Shown here: piece after piece, positions 14,905 through 21,784 of the stretch
Layout: every line of letters begins with the position of its first letter
How positions within the stretch are numbered: the first letter of the stretch is position 1
Virus record (IMG/VR): IMGVR_UViG_3300042889_001503
Location: 208,438 to 272,437 of that record
Source: a virus
Direction: 5' to 3' (one strand)
DNA length: 64,000 nucleotides
Translations under genes and position numbers: made by a program
Notes under the pieces: generated by a model
What the model was told of the DNA's origin: nothing
What the model saw: the letters and a program-made list of their open reading frames with translations, nothing else
Database searches by the model: none

Positions 14905-15629
14905 TGAACTTACGACATGACATAAAAAGAATATTAAGGGAAGAAACAAATAAAGATTTAACTTCGGTAATAGAAATGTTATTAGAGGGATTTGTTAATG
15001 ACCACAAAGACATTCTTTGTAAGGTTGAGGTTAAGCACCCGGACAAGAGAACCAAACTACCACATTCGGATAATGTTTATGAGAATTACAGAGCAACATT
15101 TTATTTAATTGCTCATAAAGGTGGGTATTCAACAACAAGAGCTCAATTGATGGATAACGTAATGAATGAGGTGTGGGATTTGGTATATAATTATACCGGA
15201 CAGAAATTAGATATGTTTACCAAACACGTAAAGAGTTGTGACGATATTATAAAAGAGAGTAAAGATAATAGTATTTCTGATATGATAAAAACTTTGGGGG
15301 TTTCTGATGCCATTAAGTATTTTGGGAATTACTACACAATTGAGCCATACTTAAAAGTGGTTGATAAAGTTAATTTTATTAAAGAAAAAGTTAGAGAATT
15401 AAGTGATGATGGTAGTGGTGTTGGTTTACACGAGATAAATGAAGAGCCACTTCATTATAGTGATGAAGATGGGGAGGAACATCAAATAGAATGGTTAGGA
15501 CTAACAAGTGTAGACATTAGTGTATATGAAGATGAGTATAGTGGTCATTTAAGGGACTATTATTCTAAGTATGAAAGTTTACCTGTGCAAATAATTGAGG
15601 AATTGGTTGAGATATTATTAAACCACTAA
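14904..15629 (+). CDS. Leader-peptide protein with GxxxAIKYFG module
   Basis: 241 aa. Leader MNLRHDIKRILREE; an N-terminal domain (residues 20-115) absent from its neighbours; then a C-terminal module starting SDMIKTLGVSDAIKYFG and ending DYYSKYESLPVQIIEELV. The next two genes carry the same module, so this is the longest member of a tandem paralog set. Confidence 0.78.
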   Translation: MNLRHDIKRILREETNKDLTSVIEMLLEGFVNDHKDILCKVEVKHPDKRTKLPHSDNVYENYRATFYLIAHKGGYSTTRAQLMDNVMNEVWDLVYNYTGQKLDMFTKHVKSCDDIIKESKDNSISDMIKTLGVSDAIKYFGNYYTIEPYLKVVDKVNFIKEKVRELSDDGSGVGLHEINEEPLHYSDEDGEEHQIEWLGLTSVDISVYEDEYSGHLRDYYSKYESLPVQIIEELVEILLNH

Positions 15630-15632
15630 GAT

Positions 15633-16178
15633 ATGAATTTAAACGAGAACATACATAGAATCCATCAGATGATGGGTGTAGTGAGTGAAGATGTGAGTCC
15701 AAACACTGTTAAAACAATAATTGATATATTAGGTATTAGAGATGCTATTAATTATTATGGGGGTTATGAGAACCTTAAAAAATATCTAAATTTGGTTTAT
15801 GATAGGAAGAGTGGTAAATGGGTGCACGCGAGTACATTACAGACCAATCCTGTTGATTTAAATACTATTACATCAAGAGAAGATAAGATTGAGTTTATTA
15901 AGGATACAATTTTTACTCAATACTACGGATTGTTTACTTATGGAGATGAAGGTTGGGACGAGAGTGATTATTCTGTGTTAGAGAGTACTGAAACTTATGA
16001 AAAGGTAGCATTTACATACTATACTGATGAATTAAATGTAACAACATTTTATAGAAATGAGAATGGTGAGTTTTCATCTCAAACCGAAAATGATGACCAT
16101 AGTGAAACAATTAAATATGAGGATTTACCGGATGATATGATTAATAACGCATTTGAGTTTATAGCTAAAAAAATTTAA
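15633..16178 (+). CDS. Leader-peptide paralog with AINYYGGYE module
   Basis: 181 aa. Leader MNLNENIHRIHQMMG ending V-V-S-E-D, then ILGIRDAINYYGGYENLKKYL and the C-terminal YEDLPDDMINNAFEFI. At DNA level the first ~44 nt are identical to those of the next gene. Confidence 0.78.
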   Translation: MNLNENIHRIHQMMGVVSEDVSPNTVKTIIDILGIRDAINYYGGYENLKKYLNLVYDRKSGKWVHASTLQTNPVDLNTITSREDKIEFIKDTIFTQYYGLFTYGDEGWDESDYSVLESTETYEKVAFTYYTDELNVTTFYRNENGEFSSQTENDDHSETIKYEDLPDDMINNAFEFIAKKI

Positions 16179-16180
16179 TT

Positions 16181-16639
16181 ATGAATTTAAACGAGAACAT
16201 ACATAGAATCCATCAGATGATGGGGATTATCAATGAGAATAAAGTGGTTGATGTTGTTCAAGAAATGGGGTTATACCAAGCCACTCGTTATTTTGGGGGT
16301 TATGACAAAGTTACAAAATTAATGGGGGATTATGTGTTCTCAAATGAAGAAATGATTGATTTTATTAGAGAGGCTATAAAACATTTAGCTTACAAACATA
16401 ATTCAACCGGGATATCTACGTATGAATTAAATATGAATTCTATTCCATATGGTTCTCCTGATGAGGAGTTACATCAAATTGAGTATTTCAACCCGGAGTA
16501 TGTTACCATAGATGTTTATGGTGGTGAAGAGTATGAAAGACACAGAAGTAGTTATACTGAACGATATGAGGATTTGGATGATAATACATTAGATGAGGTT
16601 TTCCTGTTTATGGTTGACGCAGTAGAACACTACAAATAG
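16181..16639 (+). CDS. Leader-peptide paralog with ATRYFGGYD module
   Basis: 152 aa. Leader MNLNENIHRIHQMMG then IINE; EMGLYQATRYFGGYDKVTKLM, HQIEYFNPEYVTIDVYGGEE and YTERYEDLDDNTLDEVF align with both upstream paralogs. Likely product of local duplication. Confidence 0.78.
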   Translation: MNLNENIHRIHQMMGIINENKVVDVVQEMGLYQATRYFGGYDKVTKLMGDYVFSNEEMIDFIREAIKHLAYKHNSTGISTYELNMNSIPYGSPDEELHQIEYFNPEYVTIDVYGGEEYERHRSSYTERYEDLDDNTLDEVFLFMVDAVEHYK

Positions 16640-16641
16640 AT

Positions 16642-17055
16642 ATGAGTTTACAAGATACCATAAGAAGAATATTAAGAGAGGAATCCTATTCTCCGGCGAG
16701 TGATGAATATACTCCGGGGGAATATATTGTTCATAAATCAAATCCTATATGGAGAGACAACATAGAACTTACCGGATTACAAACATCGGTGGGGGAATGT
16801 TATCAATCACACGTCGGTGACGATGAAGAATGTAAACCATCCATATTTGCAACAGATTCATTAGATGAAAAAGATATGTTTGATTCCACATATGACGATG
16901 ACATTTGGATTATCAATACGGAATGTGCCGGGGTTACTTGGTATAAAGACAAACATTTTGATGGTGGATATTACAAACATCATATAGTTACATTCGAGAA
17001 CATATCACCGGACTGTCTTAGATTATTATATAAAGGAACGGGGAAAAGTTATTAA
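16642..17055 (+). CDS. Leader-peptide protein, possible ADP-ribosyltransferase-like fold
   Basis: 137 aa. Leader MSLQDTIRRILREE, then YIVHKSNPIWRDNIELTGL, SIFATDS and DSTYDDDIWIINTE. The order His at the first strand, I-x-x-x-GL, an aromatic or Ser strand, then a late acidic strand recalls small ADP-ribosyltransferase-like proteins of phages. I cannot identify all catalytic residues, so the fold call is tentative. T4 Alt is a precedent for a packaged ADP-ribosyltransferase. Confidence 0.6.
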   Translation: MSLQDTIRRILREESYSPASDEYTPGEYIVHKSNPIWRDNIELTGLQTSVGECYQSHVGDDEECKPSIFATDSLDEKDMFDSTYDDDIWIINTECAGVTWYKDKHFDGGYYKHHIVTFENISPDCLRLLYKGTGKSY

Positions 17056-17114
17056 TGTATATTATAATATACAAAACACAATAAAAACGGGGATAATGTA
17101 TATTATAGTATACA
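17056..17114. promoter_or_regulatory. Pair of TGTATA...TATACA palindromes (putative operators)
   Basis: TGTATATTATAATATACA (17056-17073, perfect 18-bp palindrome) and TGTATATTATAGTATACA (17097-17114, one mismatch). The copies start 41 bp apart, about four helical turns, and lie just upstream of the ATG at 17124. Confidence 0.65.
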
Positions 17115-17123
17115 TTTAACACT

Positions 17124-17381
17124 ATGGAGGCAGTATTAAAAATAGTAGATAAGTTAATAGATAAATTCATATTACCTATGGATGATGATATTATGGAATA
17201 TCACATAACATCATATGATGATACAATAGAGATTACATTTTGGATGGCAGGAACCGAATCGGAAGTTGAGGAGGAGATTGTGGAAGAATGTTGGACCGTT
17301 TTAAGTACACTTGGTTCAATACCCTACAGATTTTTATTTAGATTCACTACAGAGGGGGACAATTTCTACGAATACTCATAA
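17124..17381 (+). CDS. Small acidic hypothetical protein
   Basis: 85 aa. Helix (VLKIVDKLIDKF), an acidic patch (PMDDDIMEY), a strand pair, and a second helix (SEVEEEIVEECWTVL). It may be controlled by the palindromes immediately upstream. No family recognised. Confidence 0.7.
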   Translation: MEAVLKIVDKLIDKFILPMDDDIMEYHITSYDDTIEITFWMAGTESEVEEEIVEECWTVLSTLGSIPYRFLFRFTTEGDNFYEYS

Positions 17382-17433
17382 TATAAGTCCTAAACCTTAT
17401 AAACCACTAATATAAGTCCTAAACCTTATAAAC
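17380..17433. repeat. Two 25-bp direct repeats forming tandem hairpins
   Basis: Identical copies at 17380-17404 and 17409-17433 (period 29), each with TATAAG-N8-CTTATA. They lie between convergent genes and probably act as a bidirectional terminator. Confidence 0.7.
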
Positions 17434-17439
17434 GTGGGA

Positions 17440-17793
17440 TTAATCAATATGATATTTAGTGATATGATATCTACCACATTTATTACAATGCCAAGTAGTA
17501 TATACAACCTTTTCAACGTGTAGATTATATCTTTCCATAAACCAAGGGATAAAGATATCGTTTATATCATAACCACTTGTAACACCAAACATAGATACTA
17601 ATTGATTTGATATCTCCTCAGATAATTCAACTATTCCATTATCACGATTAAATGTGAAAGACATATCGTCACCACTATCTTTATAGATAATAAATCTATG
17701 ACCAACGGAATACTTCCTTAAGTTACCATAGTCCATATCCAACCATTTGGTAACGACATTTTTTCTCTTGTTCTCTGTGATTATTACTTTCAT
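17440..17793 (-). CDS. Leader-WF family protein with CxxC tail
   Basis: 117 aa. Leader MKVIITENKRKNVVTKWL; central beta domain; module FIPWFMERYNLHVEKVV; then an extra tail WHCNKCGRYHITKYHID that could bind metal. Overlaps the upstream gene by 4 nt. Confidence 0.78.
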   Translation of the reverse strand: MKVIITENKRKNVVTKWLDMDYGNLRKYSVGHRFIIYKDSGDDMSFTFNRDNGIVELSEEISNQLVSMFGVTSGYDINDIFIPWFMERYNLHVEKVVYTTWHCNKCGRYHITKYHID

Positions 17794-18095
17794 ATTTGTT
17801 CTACTCTATGACATTTCTTGGCTCTAAACCCAAACTTTTTATTACCCCAATCCAATAACAACTCACTAACTTCATCGTTATCAAATCCGAACATACTACG
17901 GATAAAATCCCATATTTCATTTAAAACATAGAATCCTTTTACTCTACTGTTGTAAAGCATTTTGAACATTCCCTTATCGGATATGAATACTCCTTCGTGT
18001 GAGGGGAATATCATCTTTTTTAAGTCGGGATATTCCTCTTCTAACCAATTAATGGCGAGACGGATTCGTTTGTTCTCTGTGATTATAATCTTCAT
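17790..18095 (-). CDS. Leader-WF family protein
   Basis: 101 aa. Leader MKIIITENKRIRLAINWL; body DLKKMIFPSHEGVFISDKG; C-terminal IRSMFGFDNDEVSELLLDW followed by GFRAKKC, with Gly in place of the Phe of WF. First gene of a two-gene minus operon. Confidence 0.78.
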   Translation of the reverse strand: MKIIITENKRIRLAINWLEEEYPDLKKMIFPSHEGVFISDKGMFKMLYNSRVKGFYVLNEIWDFIRSMFGFDNDEVSELLLDWGNKKFGFRAKKCHRVEQI

Positions 18096-18100
18096 ATCAA

Positions 18101-18121
18101 ATAAATATCTAACAAAGATAA
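18101..18121 (-). promoter_or_regulatory. Overlapping late-like and host-type elements
   Basis: On the minus strand GATATTTAT (core 18101-18108) ends 5 nt before the ATG at 18095, and TATCTTTG (18114-18121) lies just upstream, so the operon may have two promoters. Confidence 0.55.
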
Positions 18122-18165
18122 AACATTTTATTGATTATCCGGGGGGAATTATATATAATTAGAGT

Positions 18166-18342
18166 ATGGAAGAATTAACATTATTAGAAGCGTTATGTAT
18201 TGTGAGAACAGGTTTTGCCACAGAGGAGGAAAAACAACTTCTTTTTATGGCGGAAGATGTTATACAACAGGAAAGTAGAAGGTTACACTTAATATATAGA
18301 AAAGCGTTAATAGAAAACGAACTAAAACAAATAAATAAATAA
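18166..18342 (+). CDS. Small helical hypothetical protein
   Basis: 58 aa, almost entirely helical and charged (TEEEKQLLFMAEDVIQQESR). Four nt upstream of the nitroreductase gene and probably cotranscribed. No family recognised. Confidence 0.6.
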   Translation: MEELTLLEALCIVRTGFATEEEKQLLFMAEDVIQQESRRLHLIYRKALIENELKQINK

Positions 18343-18346
18343 TACT

Positions 18347-18970
18347 ATGGAATTAATAGAATCGTTACAGTGGAGATATGCCACCAAGAAAATGAATGGG
18401 GACAAAATCCCACAAGATAAATTAGAAAGAATCTTAGAGGCGACAAGATTGGCTCCGAGTTCATATGGGTTAACACCGTATCAGGTAATCGTGGTGGAGG
18501 ACCAAGAATTAAAGGAGAGATTGGTGGGAGCTTGTTACGGACAAACTCAATTAAAGGATTCATCAGCTGTATTGGTATTTGCGGTGTGGGACGAGATTAC
18601 TGAATGGGCGGTGGAGAATTATATCAATGATATTGCAAACCAAAGAAATATCCCGGTAAATGTATTAGAGGATTTCAAAGGAATGATGATAGGGACAATC
18701 TCCAATATGACGGAGGAACAAAAACAAACGTGGGCTCAGAAACAAACGTATATAGGATTAGGATTCTCATTAGTAGCATCAGCAGTAGAAGGTGTGGATT
18801 CAACTCCAATGGAGGGATTCTTACCTAATAAAGTAGATGAGGTATTAGGATTAAGAGAATTAGGATTAAAGTCTACATTAGTTCTTACATTAGGATATAG
18901 AGATACAGAAGGAGATTCATTATCTACAATGAAGAAGATAAGAAGAGATAATCTATTCATCAGAAAATAA
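18347..18970 (+). CDS. Nitroreductase-family NAD(P)H-dependent oxidoreductase
   Basis: 207 aa, the normal length. FMN-phosphate contacts appear in QWRYATKKM and LAPSSYGLTPYQ; QKQTYIGLGFSLVASAVEGVDSTPMEGF is the conserved helix and loop of NfsB-type enzymes; the C-terminal LTLGYRD and KIRR complete the pattern. It would reduce quinones, nitro compounds or flavins as a cytoplasmic dimer. The gene may adjust host redox metabolism or be a recent host acquisition. A terminator follows. Confidence 0.9.
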   Translation: MELIESLQWRYATKKMNGDKIPQDKLERILEATRLAPSSYGLTPYQVIVVEDQELKERLVGACYGQTQLKDSSAVLVFAVWDEITEWAVENYINDIANQRNIPVNVLEDFKGMMIGTISNMTEEQKQTWAQKQTYIGLGFSLVASAVEGVDSTPMEGFLPNKVDEVLGLRELGLKSTLVLTLGYRDTEGDSLSTMKKIRRDNLFIRK

Positions 18971-18981
18971 TAGATAGAAAG

Positions 18982-19010
18982 AACCTCACCAATTAAAGGT
19001 GGGGTTTTTT
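18982..19010 (+). terminator. Rho-independent terminator
   Basis: AACCTCACC/GGTGGGGTT stem and T run. Confidence 0.88.
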
Positions 19011-19107
19011 ATTATAAGATAAAATACTAAACGATAAATCTATTCGTTCATAGTCCTACACTCCGTTCCGGAATTCACTCATAGTTTCATCCTTTACTAT
19101 TTTCTTA

Positions 19108-19175
19108 TGTATAAGAAATCCATTTATTTATACACGTCAACTTCCATATGTATAAAAAACTCAATAATTTATACA
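19108..19175. repeat. Paired TGTATAA-N13-TTATACA inverted repeats
   Basis: Copies at 19108-19134 and 19149-19175 have the same arms and the same 13-bp spacer length, and start 41 bp apart. The pair at 17056/17097 has the same spacing. Confidence 0.7.
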
Positions 19176-19399
19176 TAACAGTTTACAGTTTACTATAAAC
19201 AGTCAATAGTAAACAATCCCCCCACTTATACCGGGGGAACAGAGTTCCCCCCTCTGAAGAAGGGGACAATAAAGGGACACGATTAGTTATCCGGTATGGT
19301 GTTCATTATTAATGAATGTTCATTTGCAATGAACAATAAGATTAAATGAACATTGTAATGGATATTACGGTAACTTGTATTACGGTATCGATTAAAAAG

Positions 19400-19456
19400 T
19401 TATGTTTTGTATCAATACAGTCAGTTTTAAACTCACAAGAGTGATACGAAACATAA
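19400..19456. repeat. Long inverted repeat (15-bp stem)
   Basis: TTATGTTTTGTATCA (19400-19414) pairs with TGATACGAAACATAA (19442-19456) with one G-T pair; loop 27 nt. No T run follows, so it is not a simple terminator. Confidence 0.65.
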
Positions 19457-19817
19457 GTTTTAATGGTATTTTGTGTCTCTATGGTGTCCCATATATAAAT
19501 CATTTAGTTCGTCCATTGTAGGGTATTTAATTGTCCCCTAACGGTTCGTTGAAGTAATCTTCCTAACACCTAACGGTTCCCACGCATCATACACCATTAC
19601 TGACATTTATCGCTGGGAAACACCTATAGTAAAATAATTAGTCCTGAGAGTATCGTCAGGGGGAAAAAATTGACTTCTCACTATGCTGGAACACAATAAT
19701 GGTGGGAGAAAGTGGTAAACTAAGGTAAGTCTGTGGTATTAAAAGGGGGAAAAGGATTATCCCCAATGACGAAAGAGACTGACATTTTGTCAAAAACAAG
19801 AATTTTAACATAAAAAG

Positions 19818-19889
19818 TTATTAACAATTCCCCCTGACAGTGTTGATAAGTGGATTGTTGATAACTATATTTAGAAAAAGTTATTAACA
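19818..19889. repeat. Iteron cluster TGTTNATAA, left
   Basis: TTATTAACA (19818, 19881) and TGTTGATAA (19841, 19856) are four copies of the 9-mer TGTT[G/A]ATAA in both orientations, similar to DnaA boxes (TTATCCACA), immediately before the gene at 19893. Confidence 0.65.
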
Positions 19890-19892
19890 ATT

Positions 19893-20186
19893 ATGGTACC
19901 AAAACAATACTTAACCGGATTTACCCCTACTGTCAGTGTGTCAGGTGATACATATATAGTGGATTATGAGATAGGGGAATGTGTATACACCTATTCGAGG
20001 GTGGGGAAAAGAATAAAACAGGAGGTCCTTCAACTTATCAAATGTGATATGTGGAAGGTGATTACATTAATTAATGAGGACAACCAATTAGACGAGGGGG
20101 ATTATAGGGATATCAATATGGAAATCCGGAATCATTCCCTACGTTATGTGACTGAGTTTATAAATGGTCAGAGTCTTCATCTATAA
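19893..20186 (+). CDS. Hypothetical protein between iteron clusters
   Basis: 97 aa. Beta-rich N-terminal half (TVSVSGDTYIVDYEIGECVYTY-like), basic helix (GKRIKQEVLQLIK), acidic C-terminal half. Its position between iteron clusters would suit a replication or partition accessory protein, but no such motif is visible. Confidence 0.65.
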   Translation: MVPKQYLTGFTPTVSVSGDTYIVDYEIGECVYTYSRVGKRIKQEVLQLIKCDMWKVITLINEDNQLDEGDYRDINMEIRNHSLRYVTEFINGQSLHL

Positions 20187-20313
20187 TAGTTCTCTTCCAC
20201 CACTTCAGGAACTTGTTATCCGGAGAAAGGTGGGGGATGATAAGTTTGTCTATCAATATCATTATGATGGATAGAGAACCCATTACCATTAGGAAGATTA
20301 AAAATGTCAACAT
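20158..20313 (-). CDS. Small membrane protein, antisense-overlapping
   Basis: 51 aa on the minus strand from the ATG at 20313. Residues 1-27 are hydrophobic (MLTFLIFLMVMGSLSIIM...), then a basic-aromatic stretch (NKFLKWWKR) and an acidic end. Its 3' end overlaps the gene at 19893 by 29 nt. Coding character is suggestive, not proven. Confidence 0.45.
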   Translation of the reverse strand: MLTFLIFLMVMGSLSIIMILIDKLIIPHLSPDNKFLKWWKRTIIDEDSDHL

Positions 20314-20335
20314 AGTTTATATTATTAAGAGTTAC

Positions 20336-20350
20336 CGGTGATAATCACCG
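20336..20350. promoter_or_regulatory. Palindrome CGGTGATAATCACCG (putative operator)
   Basis: Perfect 7-bp arms around one base. It lies between a minus-strand -7-like TATCTTTA and the ATG at 20313. Confidence 0.5.
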
Positions 20351-20625
20351 TCAATTAGTAAAGATACAAATAAATTATGACATTCTCAACAAAAGGGGGG
20401 ATTGTTTAATAATAATATTAAATAAAAAAAATAAACCCTTAGTGTGATTATGAGATTCGTAATAAAATGGGGGATTTATATAAAAAATATAAAGCAGGTT
20501 GGAGTCTACTCTTCCACCACTCGGTCCGCCCCCTGTCGGGTTGATTACCGATTCAGTGATACAAATATACGACTAATAATTTACACCACCAAACAAAACC
20601 GGGGATTATTTAATATTATTTCAAT

Positions 20626-20633
20626 ATATTTAT
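20626..20633 (+). promoter_or_regulatory. Late-promoter-like motif ATATTTAT
   Basis: Ends 4 nt before the ATG at 20638; here it serves a gene without a leader peptide. Confidence 0.5.
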
Positions 20634-20637
20634 CTGT

Positions 20638-21120
20638 ATGGCAAAAGAAGAAACACCAAAGGACATTACCCCAAAGAAAAGAAGGGGAATAGATATTGCA
20701 GTCAATGGACTAAGAAAGACATATCCATTTGTAATAGGGTATGAGGATGACCCGGGAGACCAATACGCAGCATCACACTACATTGATTTAATAATAGACC
20801 TACAGAAACTATCTGACTATATGGATGTTCCTGTTAATCCCTATTGGGTGAACTTCGCAAGTCATCCGGACTATAGAAGGATATACTCCTTATGGTCCTA
20901 CCTGAAGTTCCCCGAGGAAATTGAGGTTACATATGATAGAGACATATCAAACCATCCCGGATATAAATTGGGGAAGGATGTAATCTATCTACTTGAATCT
21001 ATATATGAATACATCCCCGAGGAATACAAACTGTTCTATGAGTTCACCTCTGAGTTTGCCCCCGACAAACCTATGACACTCCCCGTGACTCTAAAGGTTA
21101 ACGGATACATTATGACATAA
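20638..21120 (+). CDS. Hypothetical protein
   Basis: 160 aa. Basic N-terminus (MAKEETPKDITPKKRRGID), then an acidic Tyr-rich body (YEDDPGDQYAASHYIDLIID; SIYEYIPEEYKLFYEF). No family recognised. Its stop abuts the right iteron cluster. Confidence 0.7.
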   Translation: MAKEETPKDITPKKRRGIDIAVNGLRKTYPFVIGYEDDPGDQYAASHYIDLIIDLQKLSDYMDVPVNPYWVNFASHPDYRRIYSLWSYLKFPEEIEVTYDRDISNHPGYKLGKDVIYLLESIYEYIPEEYKLFYEFTSEFAPDKPMTLPVTLKVNGYIMT

Positions 21121-21125
21121 GGTCA

Positions 21126-21192
21126 TGTTCATAACCTGTTGATAACTTCTTATCATAAGTTATTAACAACTGTCACCCTGTCATGTTGATAA
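21126..21192. repeat. Iteron cluster TGTTNATAA, right
   Basis: TGTTCATAA (21126), TGTTGATAA (21137, 21184) and TTATTAACA (21160): four more copies of the 9-mer seen before 19893. Confidence 0.65.
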
Positions 21193-21223
21193 CTTTATTT
21201 GGATATATCGAATACACTCCCTA

Positions 21224-21253
21224 CCCCCCTATAATTACATAGGGGGTTTTTTT
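21224..21253 (+). terminator. Rho-independent terminator
   Basis: CCCCCT-N10-AGGGGG with a seven-T run. Confidence 0.8.
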
Positions 21254-21254
21254 G

Positions 21255-21360
21255 ACCCCTCCCCGGTAAACACCCCCCATACCCCCTCCCTTACTACCGT
21301 GGGGGTATCCCCCCTCCCCTCCCTCCCCCTATAATAGTCCAAATAGGGGGGATAATCCCT
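21255..21360 (-). other. G-quadruplex-prone C-rich tract
   Basis: The plus strand has successive C4, C4, C6, C5, C3 and more runs separated by 1-8 nt in an otherwise AT-rich genome, so the minus strand meets the usual G4 pattern several times. Next to iterons, this suggests a role in replication or transcription control. Confidence 0.55.
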
Positions 21361-21487
21361 TCTGCAACGTCTAAGGGTAAAAAAAACTTTATATGAAAAT
21401 CGTTTTAAAATTTCTAAAAAAATTTTTGGGAAAAAATCCCCCCAATTAATGGGGTGTCCGGATAGTGAAAAAAAATTTTTGGAAAAA

Positions 21488-21519
21488 TTTGGTGGGAATT
21501 ATGGAATGTATTATCTTTG
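21488..21519 (+). promoter_or_regulatory. Host-type promoter TTTG-N20-TATCTTTG
   Basis: TTTG 21488-21491 and TATCTTTG 21512-21519, 14 nt before the ATG at 21533. Confidence 0.75.
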
Positions 21520-21532
21520 TAAAAAATAAGAT

Positions 21533-21781
21533 ATGGGAAAAGAAACGGTTGAGCAGGGGTTTGATAGAATATACGATTCAATGGATTTTACTGAATTTTG
21601 TTTTCCTTCATTTAAGTTGGGGGTTAAATGGGAACAAGAACAAAATGGTTTAACTATGGATGAGGGGATTGACTTTGGTAAGGAGTTATCTAAATGGGGT
21701 TACAATAAGGGTAATTCAATTGATGTTGAGATTTTGGTTAATGAGATACTTCCGGATTTATTCAAACAATTTAATAAATAA
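21533..21781 (+). CDS. Small acidic hypothetical protein
   Basis: 82 aa, ATG after a clear promoter. Phe/Tyr-rich, acidic (YDSMDFTEFCFPSFKLGVKW), C-terminal helix ILVNEILPDLFKQF. Cotranscribed with 21785. Confidence 0.7.
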   Translation: MGKETVEQGFDRIYDSMDFTEFCFPSFKLGVKWEQEQNGLTMDEGIDFGKELSKWGYNKGNSIDVEILVNEILPDLFKQFNK

Positions 21782-21784
21782 GAT

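Larger units (their letters stand above)
18971..19892. other. Gene-free, repeat-rich region (candidate origin or regulatory block)
   Basis: About 900 bp without a plausible gene on either strand. It holds two TGTATAA-N13-TTATACA inverted repeats, GTTTACTAT-N9-ATAGTAAAC (19188-19214), TGTTCATT-TGC-AATGAACA (19317-19335), a 15-bp stem (19400-19414 with 19442-19456), direct repeats ATTACGGTA (19364, 19379) and CCTAACGGTTC (19537, 19569), and TGTTNATAA iterons at its right end. Confidence 0.7.
20314..20637. other. Gene-free stretch with palindrome and late motif
   Basis: About 320 bp. It contains the palindrome CGGTGATAATCACCG (20336-20350), a TATCTTTA element in minus orientation beyond it, a G-run (20395-20400) and the late motif ATATTTAT (20626-20633). 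The 82-codon frame from 20444 has no coding character and ends inside the next gene. Confidence 0.55.
21121..21532. other. Gene-free region with C-rich tract
   Basis: About 410 bp: right iteron cluster, a terminator hairpin (21224-21253), a C-run tract (21258-21330; many C4-C6 runs) with matching G-run potential on the minus strand, A/T-rich direct repeats (AAAAATTTTTGG type) and a host-type promoter for the gene at 21533. Confidence 0.7.

Noticed and set aside
17380-17433. CRISPR array
   Set aside because: Only two 25-bp copies with a 4-bp gap and an internal palindrome; no spacers and no cas genes anywhere in the window.
20444-20692. 82-codon open frame
   Set aside because: Atypical composition, no promoter or coupling, and its end overlaps the better-supported gene at 20638 in another frame.
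21465-21653. 62-codon frame at 21465
   Set aside because: Starts inside the promoter region and is the shadow of the gene at 21533, which follows a consensus TATCTTTG.
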